Source: Wuchereria bancrofti (lineage: Eukaryota; Nematoda; Chromadorea; Rhabditida; Onchocercidae). From it: a stretch of 64,000 bases of DNA. Position numbers and translations under genes: made by a program. The DNA lies in contig SSBO01000012.1 of the NCBI GenBank assembly GCA_005281725.1, positions 14,409,704-14,473,703 on the forward strand, written 5' to 3'. Numbering within the stretch: position 1 is the first letter of the stretch; the number at the start of each line of letters is the position of its first letter. The notes beneath the pieces are model-generated. The model saw only the letters and a list, made by a program, of their open reading frames with translations. It did not search any database and was not told where the DNA came from. Shown one piece after another: positions 49,766 to 61,076 of the stretch.

Positions 49766-50533
49766 CTGAAACATTCATCCTACACATCTATGGACATATC
49801 AGAAATGCGTCAGTATTGCTTAGGGAGAACATGAAGATGATTTAGAAAGATGCTGGAGATAATAAAGTGATGTTCAGTAGTCCAATTTTGGATAACTGAA
49901 AAATTAAAATATAAAAATTCATAACGGAATTTGCAATGAATTTCAAAAGTATTTTTGAATGAAAGAATTTGTATTGAAAAGCAAACTGGCTCTTTATATT
50001 TAGTAAGGACATCAAAAGTTGACAAACTGAAAAGCATTATTTCACACTAAGGAAAATTGAAAATTTCACCGATTGCATATGAAATGAAAAGTGGAAACAA
50101 ATGTGTGTCCACGTCATTAGATAATAAGGAAGTGAGGAACTGTGTGCAATTATACTACATAGTGGTAGCATAACTTATAAAGAAAAGAAAGAAAAAACAA
50201 AGTGGTAACGACTAACACGATTTTAAAACATAAAGTGTTCCCAGAGATTAAAAAGAGTCAGCCATGCAGAGCACGGGTCAAGAAGCATAGATCAGAAATT
50301 CATGAACTCTTGGTCTGATTGGACCATGTTGCATTGGGTTACTCTTTGGACTGCGGCCGGTGATGTTGCTTTGGATTGAGGCCAAGAAGTGTTCGTTGGT
50401 GGAGTCACGTGGGTTGAGTTGTTTTGGACGTGCATTGATTGGACGTATGATTATATCTGACGTAAAGTTGTAGAAATTAACGAGAGATATAGGGTCTTAC
50501 TGTTGCATACCTTTGAAAGGTGATGGGAATTGT
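49766..50533. promoter_or_regulatory. divergent intergenic region, candidate two-way promoter
   Basis: This 768-bp region separates EXOS-1 (minus) from the unrecognised gene and its CCCH partner (plus), so both transcription units should start here. Its right half (about 50280-50450) is less AT-rich than average. I cannot point to a core promoter element. The minus-strand ORF 49810-50037 is low complexity and probably not coding. Confidence 0.4.
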
Positions 50534-52936
50534 ATGGCTATGCAGATAAGTGCAATCAGTATTTTTCAGTAAGCAACAAAACATGTCGTCCACTTCCGTT
50601 TACCCACTGTGGTGATTCTAATTTGCAAATTTTGAAATTAAAAAGAAAATGCTTTAATTGCAGTGCTTGCAGATTTATGTCATATCATCATGAATTTCGC
50701 CATGGACGAATTGGATTGGTGGATTTGACACAACATGAAACAATATTACCCTTGAAAGTAAATCTCATACTGGATTTCATAATTTTTAAAATTTTTAAAA
50801 ATTGGTAGTAAATGAGTAAAAAGAATTCCACTGAAATTATTCCAGTTAATATTGTTTATCGAAATATGAATAGATCCTGCTTATTAATTCATGTTTTTGG
50901 CTATTTTCCTCCTCCAGATTATTTCCAAAAAATATGATTTGGTTCCGAATAAGATTTGATAACTTTTATAAGAATGATTTTTAGTATCTTCAGGACTTAT
51001 CTATTCATAATTGCTTAGTAACAAATGTTACCTGACTTCCTTATTCTTTCCGCAGATATTACTCTTATCACGTATCAATGGATTATAGATTACAGTTGGA
51101 TGTGATGCACTGTCACTGCCGCCGCCTCCACCGCCGCCACCTCCACCATTACCGCCACCACCACCTCTGCCATCATCAACGTTTTCAATTCTACCTGAAC
51201 CTCCGCCGTTACAGCTAATAACAAGTAACAATACAGTTATAACAGGTGGTTTCATTCATAATGTTTATCCATACGAAAGTATATATTTCATTGCCTTAGT
51301 AGAGTCGGTTGTCTTTTCCAATTTTTGTATATATCATTATTTAATTTATTTTGGACAAATGCGGTTACTGGTTTTTAAAACTCATTATTTGATTGATTTA
51401 TCTTGGCTTTGCTAAATTATTATATAATTGATCTGCTAACAACTTAAATTTCTGCAAGGAAATACATCACTATAGATATAGTGAAGGATGGTAGTTTGAA
51501 AGGCAGATAGAAAATACTTCTACCTGTTAGTAGTCAGAAAGTTCCCGAAGTGCGGAATCACTAGTGGAATGGATGACCAGTATGCTATCAATTTCTCTCA
51601 GCATCCAATGCTTGATGTTGCATCGCATCATCCCGTTTTGACGAATCGACAAAAATAGATTTTAATAGTTTTTTTAGGTTCTTATTGGCGAGATACACAA
51701 CAATTTTACGAGCCAGTAACTACTGCAATGAGTGAAAGTTAGTTTACTTTGTAATGTGTACCTTCAGATTCGTACTTTTTTTATATTGAGCATCATATAT
51801 TATTAGCATAAATAACTTTCATTCCACAATAATTCCGTAATTTACTTGATTTCCTTAACTTATTTAACGTGATATTCTTATCATTTCATGCTCTATATCC
51901 ATATTTACGTCTCTTAGTTTAAGTAAAGAAGCAAAGAATTAAGTACTTTTTTGCTTATTTGAAACAAAGCTTTGTTAGCGAACGAAAAGTATGCTGTTCG
52001 TTCACGTCTGTTACTGTATCTTTATACATGTATGAATACCAAACTGAAGCACATTGCTTCAGTTCTTTATTAATTTACAGTTCAATACTGTGAACCATTA
52101 CACGCATCTAATGTGGGAATATTGCGCAATAATTTGATTAACCGAATAACACAAACGCATTCCGAACCGAGAACTTATGTTCGTTTAATTGATTCACCTC
52201 CACCGCCACCTGAGGTAAATTTTTCCAATATGCTGCTTCTTCACTGTTCGGTCTGAGCTAAATATCGTTTGTATGGCAATGAATGCATCTTATAATTTCC
52301 ACAAGAATTACATAACTTTCTGTGCAGAAAATTTATTTTAATTGTCATATTTTTAGTTTGGTATGCCAGTAAAGCAAATCGCTGGAACGCTGCAGATTAC
52401 CAGCTTTAACACAATAGGCAGTTTTTTTTTTTTTTTTTAGAAACTTAAATTGGCTGAAATGGACATGGTATATATATTAGAATAAAGATTGATTTCTAAA
52501 TCTTGCATTGCATGACAGTTATTTACAGAGAGTGATATTCAGTGTGCTGAAAAAGGTATCCTTCAGAATGTTCAACAGGTTAGATTTCTTTTTTATGAGA
52601 ACTGGGGAGCTTTTTGCCTCAACATTTCTTATGGCAAATTATAAATGTAATGTGTATCTTTGCTTTCTACAGCTGTTGGGAACTAGTGATATTGATAAGC
52701 GATTTATGACGAATGGTATAAATGCATTTTTTTTTTTTTTGAAGCCTCTTTTAATGCCGAAAAAATGCGCCTCAGTGAAAGTGTGAATAGCTGATTGTAG
52801 AATTCTGATTGAGAAGCTGCAGGAAAAATCGAGTGATTCATTTATTTACAAATCGGTCTTACTTTTTCATTACTGCATTACAGGCAATTCAGTCAGATGG
52901 TTTGATTGGACAGAACACGAAGTTTTCTACTGGTAA
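50534..52936 (+). CDS. unrecognised 173-residue protein, first gene of a candidate operon
   Basis: Not recognised. Nine exons join in phase: 50534-50568, 50664-50757, 51056-51071, 51678-51737, 52081-52214, 52441-52467, 52519-52578, 52673-52715 and 52884-52936. The N-terminus MAMQISAISIFHACRFMSYH could be a mitochondrial presequence. It continues HGRIGLVDLTQHETILPL, RITQTHSEPRTYVRLIDSPP with a five-proline run, LFTESDIQCAEKGILQNVQQ and ends SVRWFDWTEHEVFYW. Exons from 51678 on are well supported by phase and splice sites. The 16-nt exon 3 is the only bridge I found that restores phase, so it is less sure. The first intron is also uncertain, because it stays open and would add several cysteines if retained. 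The CCCH gene begins 151 bp after the stop. Confidence 0.6.
51028..51255 (-). CDS. secreted-like glycine-rich ORF, antisense in an intron, doubtful
   Basis: The minus-strand ORF starts MKPPVITVLLLVISC, a plausible signal peptide, followed by a run of about ten glycines and a tail HPTVIYNPLIRDKSN. It lies inside the third and fourth exon region of the plus-strand gene and overlaps its micro-exon. The glycine run comes from a CCR-type trinucleotide repeat (51117-51165). No partner exon is visible on the minus strand. Chance is a fair explanation. Confidence 0.2.
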   Translation of the reverse strand: MKPPVITVLLLVISCNGGGSGRIENVDDGRGGGGGNGGGGGGGGGGSDSASHPTVIYNPLIRDKSNICGKNKEVR

Positions 52937-53080
52937 ATTACATTTTCCCAGTTCACATTTGTATTGTATGTTTTTAGAAAGGAGAGGATGAGATAAGGAA
53001 AGGAACAAAATAAGTACTATTGATCTGTCTAAAGTTTGAAATCTTTGGATCATAGCTATCTGACTGATCATGCTTAATAA

Positions 53081-53087
53081 AATTCAG
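53081..53087 (+). promoter_or_regulatory. candidate spliced-leader acceptor of a downstream operon gene
   Basis: AATTCAG ends at 53087, 25 nt before the ATG of the CCCH gene and 151 nt after the stop of the gene before it. With no room for a promoter of its own, trans-splicing at this site would explain how the downstream message gets its 5' end. Inference from spacing and acceptor shape. Confidence 0.5.
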
Positions 53088-53111
53088 AACTTGAAAGAGA
53101 AGCAGTTGCGA

Positions 53112-55835
53112 ATGAAAGCTGCCTTACCACACGATCGCAATTCAAAGGGAAGGTATTTAAATTGCCGAAGAACTGTGGTCGCCCACAATCTTCAGAAGGG
53201 CGCACATTCCCGTTGAAAGTGCGGAGTGACGATATGAATTATGATAGCAGCGATTATAATGAATTTCAACCTGAAAAAGTATTCAGTTTTTGAAGACTGC
53301 CTTACTACGGAAACGCAATTTTTTGTATATAGTTCTATAAGTAATGCATAAGATTATACCAGTCTTTGATGAGTGGTGCTTGGAACGTTATATATTCATT
53401 TTCCTTTTCGCAATGGTTCGTTGGTCTTTGTTTCTGTTATTTACCTTCAAGAATAGTTTGCAAGTACTGGATGAGAAATTTTTATCTCACTAATACAGAC
53501 TATTTGGATTAAAAGCACTGAAGTGTTGTAATTCATATTCCTTTTCAGGATTCTCATCGCAACAATCCTGATCCACTGTTGAAATCTACATCTTTAAAAC
53601 GTTCATTACCCGTAGATCAGGCTCCGGCTGTTATTCGTACTGCTACCAAAATTGTGCGTAAAGTTGCTTATCCTGTGCAGAAGATTCTGACTTCAAATCT
53701 CGTTATCAGTAATGGAGTTTCCTGTATGTTTGTGAACTGTTTGTTACCTTATATGGATTCTATTTCTCTGTATGTATACTTAATAAGGTGATTTTCGGTT
53801 AAGCTGTTGTTTTGTTTTAGCTGGTCCTGTAGTTTCTGCTCATTCGAATACGTTACCTGTAGTACCAAAGACAGCAAAACCAGTAAAACGTATATTTTCC
53901 AATGGGACAATGTCAAAGAACGGTATGTCGTGGAGAAGACGACTAACAAATGAAGGTTTGGAAGTTGAGGATGAAGTCCCTGTAAGATTTTTTCTTGTTA
54001 AAGACGTACACTATACAAATACACGTATTATGATTAAAAAATAAATAAATAAACATATAAGGATTATGAACAAAAAAAAAACACTTCAAATAGTTTTTGT
54101 TATTTGAATAGTTCATGTAGTCATCTATTATTTCTATTTGTACAGTTCATATATTATTCGTGAAAACCTGTTTTAGCAGACTGCATTGGTGCATAATATT
54201 GCATTTAATGGACAAAGGATAAACCGTCGACTTCGTAGGATTAAAGGTGAGAATAAAAATATTCTTAACATCATTCCATTTTAATGTGAAATATAAATTA
54301 GTCTACATTTTCTTTAAACGACCAGATTTTATTTTTTTTTCTAGTTTAGTATTAATATTTTCAAAACTAGTTTAGTAATAATATTTTCAACTACGATTTT
54401 TAAAGATAAGCTGTATACGGAGACATCTCACGAATGTTTTGAATTCGCGGAACATCATCATTGCCTAGCTGATGTCTTCTGTCCGTTTGATCATGACGGT
54501 GACTCAACCCACAGAATGACGAAGATTTGTAGCAAGTAGGGTTTTTTTTTTCTTTACTTCCATACTTGGAAGTTTTAAATTTATTTGTAAGATGAAGAGT
54601 AAGATAAGCATCGTGTATTACAGATTAATGTTGGGTTTGTGTCGGGGTCACTGTAAGCAGGCTCATTGCCTTTCTTCACATCAGATGCCAATTTGTGATT
54701 ATTTTTTGCGCCTTACTTGTTCCAATGAACACTGTCAATATTTGCATGTTAAGCATGCTGTTGGCAGCAAACCATGTGAAGATTTCAATCGAGGAATTTG
54801 TAAAAAAGGCTCAGGCGTATGTTATTGAAATTTATTATCTTGCAATTATAGGAACTGTATATTATCGTTGCTTAAAGAATTGATTCAGTCTGGATCTTAC
54901 AAATTTTATTTCTTCTTTAAATCCTTGAAGTTTTATTTTCAATTTATGAAGTTGCAAACATTTTATGGCATTGGAAAGTTTTTCTTGAATTGTGGACTTG
55001 TTTGGCGATGACGCAAACTTCACATTGAGGATGCAACTTAATTTGTCAATTCCGTCGGTTGAATTCACATGCATTCTTTGAAAGATGTCTAATCTTCTTT
55101 CTGAGCCATAACATTATCCAAGAATTAAATGAGATAAGGGTTGGTGGGAAAGAAAATGATTGGTGTAAGGTCTGTAAGGGATTGAGTTTGCACTGACACT
55201 TTATTTAAAAGTTTTTTGGAGAAAAGTTGACTATTCATTTACTATCCCTTTATTTTTTTCTTCTTGAGATTCATTCAGTATTTTGCATTGTTTAAAAGTT
55301 AGGATTTTCTACAGTCACTAATTCTGTGCTAATTTGATATTTTTTTGTTGAACTGGTGCCAAAATTCACTTTTTTTGGATTAAATTTCAGTGTTCGTTTC
55401 CTCATCGTTACTACTATTCGGTGATTAAAAAGAAGTGTGACGGACTTGATATGTCTAACGTATCCCAACTGTCTTTACATCATAGCGAAGCAATTAAGAG
55501 GTTCCTGATATTTTTCTGCTTATATTAAGTTGGGTATAAGCAAAGCTTTGAATTTTTGTCCAATCTGAAAGAAATTTGGACTTTCATGAGTTCGTTCAAG
55601 TAACGTAATCATTAAAAAATAACATCATTTTCGGATGTTCCATTATGTATTTATTATTAAGAGTGCTTCTTAGTTGTCTTGTCCTTTCATGAATACATTA
55701 AGATTCTTTCTTCATTAGCAAGTGATTTAAATTGAAAAGACAGTTTTTGATTAATGAATGGTAATATACAGCGAAGGAAGCGATGATGAAGGATGCAATG
55801 TAAATAAGAAGTGTACATTACAATGGATATTATGA
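53112..55835 (+). CDS. CCCH zinc-finger array protein, ZC3H3-like
   Basis: Nine exons join in phase: 53112-53152, 53248-53278, 53549-53723, 53821-53981, 54177-54246, 54406-54535, 54624-54816, 55391-55500 and 55772-55835 (324 residues). Residues 1-155 are basic and Ser-rich (KSTSLKRSLP, SWRRRLTNEG, NGQRINRRLRRIK). Four consecutive CCCH fingers follow: C170/C179/C185/H189 (x8-x5-x3), C201/C209/C213/H217 (x7-x3-x3), C227/C235/C240/H244 (x7-x4-x3) and C254/C262/C268/H272 (x7-x5-x3). The tail is Ser/acidic. A C-terminal CCCH array after a basic disordered region resembles ZC3H3, which acts in polyadenylation and mRNA export; the CPSF30 family is the alternative. The second exon acceptor (TTATGATAG) is not ideal; a longer open reading through 53153-53247 in another frame also exists. 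The finger region is secure. Confidence 0.82.
54339..54391 (+). repeat. imperfect two-copy tandem repeat
   Basis: Two copies of about 26 bp share CTAGTTTAGTA and ATATTTTCAA. They lie in the intron before the first zinc-finger exon of the CCCH gene. Confidence 0.6.
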
Positions 55836-56993
55836 AGTAAGTTTTAGTTTTTTCTTTTTCTTTTTTTAAGTAGTTTTTGCATGATTAATGTAAAGTGGTT
55901 TTTCATTCTCGCGTATTTTCCTCATAATTTGGAAATCAAATTATCCATGATTCTGATAGGTATAATTGAATTTGTCTTCGGAAAATTGCTGTTATGAGAA
56001 GCGTATTTGTTGAAAATTTCTATCACTGATAATGCTTGCTTGGTTATCTCATTTATTTTAATTGGCAACCAAGGACTTATATTTTTCGAAATACCCGTGT
56101 TGTATTAAAATCTTTATTCGATAAATAGTATTTCAGGAAAGAATTAGAACTTCTTCCGTTCATTCGGTAAATTTCAGTTTATAAACATTTTTTAGTGGTA
56201 TGTCAATTTTTTGCTGTTTTTTTCTAGCCTCGGTACAAATTTCAACTCTAGCAAAGACTTAAGATATTTCAAATCTTTGTATTCAAATTTTTGTTTTAAA
56301 TTCATGTAGCCATTTGACTTTCAGCTTATTATTGGCTGCTCTGTGTTAATAACGTGTATTTTATTTTTTTTCATCACAATTTTTTTTTACAATATTCCGA
56401 GACAGTGAAATTGCCTTTAATTTTAAAAGTATATGGGTGCAGTAGTTGACGGTGAAATATCACTGTATATAATGGAATTGTTTTGAGCTAAATAAACTAA
56501 GCAGTTGAGTATGAATAATGGGTATTTAATAAATGACAGTTATTTTTTGATAATAGTTTCTATGCTGTCGAAGAGAATCCTCATTCTGGTAAGTTTAGAA
56601 TGGCTGTGCTCGGCTACGTTAGTCTTTTAATAGTATAGAGAGCAGTGCTTTAAGGGTGAGAGATGCTGGTGATGAAATAATTAAGTTGTAAAGTTGGGAT
56701 TTTTAGTGCCAAGGTATCCATTACACTTCTTACAATCCAGACCTTTTGCTGAAAACCGGATGAATGTTGGATAATGATTTTTAATGCATTATCCCGGAAA
56801 TTTATGTTTGTTAATTCAGAGTTAGTTGATGGAACAATGGTTTTGCTTTGTTTTTCTCGTTTCAGGGTTTTTCGGAAGCATAATTAATTTTCGGTGAATT
56901 ATTATCCATGTGGTACGAGTGAAGTCAGCATAACATCGTAGTTCGGTAAGCTAGTGCGATTATGTTTCTGGTTGGTGGTGCTTGTAGAGGTGA

Positions 56994-57029
56994 TATATAT
57001 ACATATATAATATATATATATATATATAT
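56994..57029. repeat. TA microsatellite
   Basis: An alternating TA tract interrupted by ACA and AA. It can form a perfect hairpin and is probably variable in length. Confidence 0.85.
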
Positions 57030-59437
57030 CTTCAATGCAGGAAGCTTTCTCCTCTTATTCTTTCATTAGTGCCACATAGTAATGTGAAAAAAAAATATTG
57101 AAAATGTATGGTTTTGAAATTGCTTAGTATGAATGAAAATAGAAATTGTGTAAAAACGTGTTCTTTTTTGCATCGTACATGATTGATTTACATACAGTCT
57201 ATATTTCTTTCGCTATCTCCTTACCCTTCCACATTGCTGTGGGCAAACACAATGAAAGAACATTACCATGGTTCGCGCATCACCCTGTTATCATTTAAGC
57301 ATTTGTTAAGACGGCCAACCAGCGGTAGAAGGTAAATGAGCCAGGTGATATCCAGCGTGTATGCTTAAATCGTATTGTATAATAACTTTCATTATCGTTT
57401 AAAAATTAGTAGCACGCTAAAGGGAAAGAAGATATGGGATTGCCATTAGACTATCAGCATTATCATTAATTTTATCAATTTTTCGGAGAGATAGAGATGC
57501 TTTCATGTTTTTTGCTGTTGAAGGATGGCTGTATCAATTCAACTTTTCCAGATTTTAATTACTATATTCTTCGGACATAGTTGGAATACCCATGAGTGAA
57601 TAGAGATATTTACGAATAGTATATCTGTTACTGCCTAAGATAAAAAATTTGAAAGCAACTTGTGCTTGCATTACGAAACGATCTTGAGCTGAAAGGTTTT
57701 CTTTTTTTTTGGGTAAGTACCGGGCAATTGCCCTGTAGTGCTAGTCGCTGAAATACATGCAAAAAGAACGACAGTTGTTAAGAGTTTGTTTCTGTGGATA
57801 CGGTTGCTGTTGAGAATCATAAAAACAATGTTGCTGTGATTTGTGGAAGAGGATTTTTTTGTTTTGGGACATTTCGTAATCGCTCATCTTGCCCACGTTT
57901 TAACTAATCTCATTCTCAGTAGAAAAGGTCGGTCGCATAGATGTTCTCTGAATTTTTAAATATCTTTAAGGTACCTACAGGATCTTACGAAAGGTACTAT
58001 GTATCTAAAGATACTAGATAGTATCCATGGTCGAAGTGGCATATATCATCACATATCAAATTACAATTCCAGAAACTTGGCGTTAGCACGATGTGGGATG
58101 GTATTTGGTCGTTTCTTACATCTATAATGAATTTGTGTGGATAAAGAGTATTTTGGAACATTTTAACGATTGAAAATTTGGTAAAAAGAAATTAAAGGCA
58201 TAAAAACCTTGCAAATTTCCAGCGACAAATTGACATTTTTTAGCAGCGGTAAAAATAAGCAAATATGTGATAACCCACTTTAAAAATTCTTTCAACAATT
58301 TTTCTTTGCTGTACAGGAAAGTTATGTATCGGAAGTGGATAATAAATTTCTGTCATGAATAATAAAAGATTAACGTCAGAAGCAGCAGTATCTCGAAAGA
58401 TTGGTGTGGCTGATGTTCGGGAGAAGCGGAGAGTTGGATAATCATTATAAAACGGATAAAAATTAGGAAGCCAGGACAGTTCTTCAAGTGAAATTTATAT
58501 TTTACTCAATTTTTAAATATTGTGCTTTGTGTTTTTATACTGATTTGTATTTCTATGAATAAAACTTAAGTTTTCACTAATATTTTCCCATTATTAAGTG
58601 GTAATAACAAATATACTGACTGGAACCAAAATAATTATTGGAAAATAATGGAAAAAGTGGAGTTGAAAATATATGCTGAAATTGGATAATTCATTTAGAA
58701 GAACGGATGAATAATTTTGTTAATTGTTTTAATTCTGGAAGAAGAAATCAAGTATTAGGATTATGGGATTTCTCCGATTGCTGTTAAAATTCCTTTACTT
58801 TTGAACACTTCTATATTTTGGTTAGTAATTTAATGGATGTGTCTAAATAAAAGAAAAAAGTTAAACAAATGGAAGAGCAGACAGAGGCGGAGTTTTCATC
58901 GAAAAATGGCTCTCTTTTTCAAAGGCTAACTTATGAATAAGGATGATAAAAGGTATAAGCTGAGTTTACAAAACAGTTTCAAACATACCGGACGTAACGT
59001 TCGGAAAGCTACGTAAGGATGCAGAAATGCGATGGTAAGATACTATGGATTCTGGTACTATTCTTCATTTTTTCTTCACTGCTTCCTTCTTTCATCAATG
59101 GTTCGTTGTTTTATCAATAGTTATCATTTGTTTTAATATTTCTTCCCCACCGCTTCCTCTTTTCCCTATTCTGATTATCATTGTTATCATTGTCATTTAT
59201 ATCTTTATTGTTAATCGAACAACTGTCATTATTAAGTACTGTTATTGCTTTAAGCAAATGTTCGCTATTATCACTGTTATCATTACAACTATCATTTTTG
59301 TTATAAATATAATCATTCCAATTATTATGTCAATTATAAATACCGTATGCTTGCAAAATTGAAAGGATTTAATAAGATCTTTCTTCCCTTTTATAACTTA
59401 TAGCAAATACATTCTTTAGGGGTATTTGTAGAATATT

Positions 59438-59707
59438 ATGGCTTCTAAAATGGATACTACGCTATTTTATCAGGAAGGTAAAACAACCCCAGAAGTTTGG
59501 TATACTACTCAGGAAATATTCTGGAATAAATACCCTCCGAATATTACATACACAAAATTTCGAAATTATGGTTTATTAAGCCAGGATTTAGCTATCTATT
59601 ACATAATGGAATTATTCATTAAACCAATAATCAATAAAGATAAGCAGGATAAACCTATTTCTTCTAAAAATTGTGAAATAGAGAACACTTTTTTTGGAAT
59701 GACATAA
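59438..59707 (+). CDS. small single-exon ORF, doubtful
   Basis: An 89-codon ORF begins MASKMDTTLFYQEGKTTPEV and ends IENTFFGMT. Unlike most nearby ORFs its composition is balanced, and TTTGTAG lies just 7 nt before the ATG. The phrase EIFWNKYPPN faintly recalls the W-x-x-YPNP stretch of PRELI-type lipid-transfer proteins, but the rest does not follow that family. It could be a short gene, a decayed retrocopy or chance. Confidence 0.3.
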   Translation: MASKMDTTLFYQEGKTTPEVWYTTQEIFWNKYPPNITYTKFRNYGLLSQDLAIYYIMELFIKPIINKDKQDKPISSKNCEIENTFFGMT

Positions 59708-60095
59708 TTGTTGTGAATTAATAATAATGTTATTTAGAGTTGTCATGTTTATTAATTAATTAATGAATAAAATAACGGGACAAAAAAGAAATAAATTGGG
59801 AAAAAATATTTCTGGAAATTTGAAAGAGATTTTATTGTTTTACTTCACTTAGAAATGGCTAGTTTTAAGCGCTGCTAGTTCCAATTCATCGTACATTAAG
59901 TTTGAAACAACTGCTGTTGAATATCCATGAAAAAAAGAAGCTAAGCATTTTGCTGAAATTAAAAAAGCAATGCAACAAAAAGACAGATGTGCAGATTTTT
60001 GGAAGATTACAATTGAAAGATTAATTTATTTACATACTTTATAGCCTAGGCTTAGGTTAAACTTTTAAAAATTCCGACTACAATCTTGCCGAGTT

Positions 60096-60160
60096 AATTA
60101 ATATCATAAATAAACTTATGTTAATTATGTAATTAATATCTTAAATAAACTTATGTTCAT
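60096..60160. repeat. imperfect tandem duplication, two copies of about 34 bp
   Basis: TTAATTAATATC, then TAAATAAACTTATGTT, occurs twice in a row with few differences. It is non-coding. Confidence 0.65.
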
Positions 60161-61076
60161 TATTTCTGTAATAACTATTGTCGCATGATTACATAAAATG
60201 AGAGAACTTTGAGCAACAACAAGAAGAAAAGCACTACAAAATAAGTTCATTAAGAGTCAATTAAGCTTAATTAATGAAGGATTCTATAATTTCTATAAAC
60301 TGGAATAAGTTCTAGCAATCCCCGATTTATAAATTTTTTTTTTTGGAGTATAATTGAAATTTCGAAAACTACAATTCTGTCTGAGAAGAAAAAATTTTAA
60401 ACAAGCAAAATCTGTAAAAATTTATTTTGATATTTGCAAGATATATGAAAATCGACTTTTTATATTATATCAGGATTAATTATTGAATTCTAAAATTTAT
60501 TCTTCTCTTGAATTCGTTCGCAAAGAAGAAAAAAATATTCCATTTTCTTTTATCCTAAATAGTTATAATTTAGCTGTATCGTTGAATGAATTTTTAAAAA
60601 TGAAGCAAAATTTAATGGAATATTTTTAATTTATGTTACACTGTTGAAAATGTGATAGCCATAAATTCGTCACTTTTTCTTCCTTCGAATAAACAGCTGA
60701 CCGATTAGCGATGTATGATTTCAAAATAAAGGAAAAACCTTTCACTATCATGTTTTACTGTTGTAGTGAAATTTAATTAGAAAAATGTTTTTTGATCATT
60801 TTTTTTCTTTGCAAAAAAAATTTTTTTGTACTATTTTCAAGATTAACAACAACAAAATACGGTAGCTGTGTGGGATACGGTAAATATTATAGGGAAAAGT
60901 AGAGAATTATTCATAACAATTGTTCTGGGAGAAGATCAATAATTATGTTGTGCAATATTTTAAAATAATATCAATAAACTTTGATGAGATTCTTTTTGCA
61001 AATATAATCATTGAAAAATTTTAATATTTTGTCAAATTTTTTCAAAGTGAATCTTTTAATTTGAAAAAAAAGGCAA

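Larger units (their letters stand above)
55836..61076. other. long stretch with no supportable gene
   Basis: This is the 3' flank of the CCCH gene, then AT-rich DNA. It contains a TA microsatellite (about 56994-57029), an ATT/ATC-rich tract translated as poly-Ile/Val (59045-59362), a small ORF at 59438-59707 described separately, and a near-duplicate block at 60096-60160. Acceptor-like sites with short open frames occur (for example after 58316), but none assembles into a gene. Confidence 0.45.

Noticed and set aside
59045..59362. 105-codon hydrophobic plus-strand ORF
   Set aside because: It is an ATT/ATC-rich low-complexity tract; the Ile/Val run is compositional.
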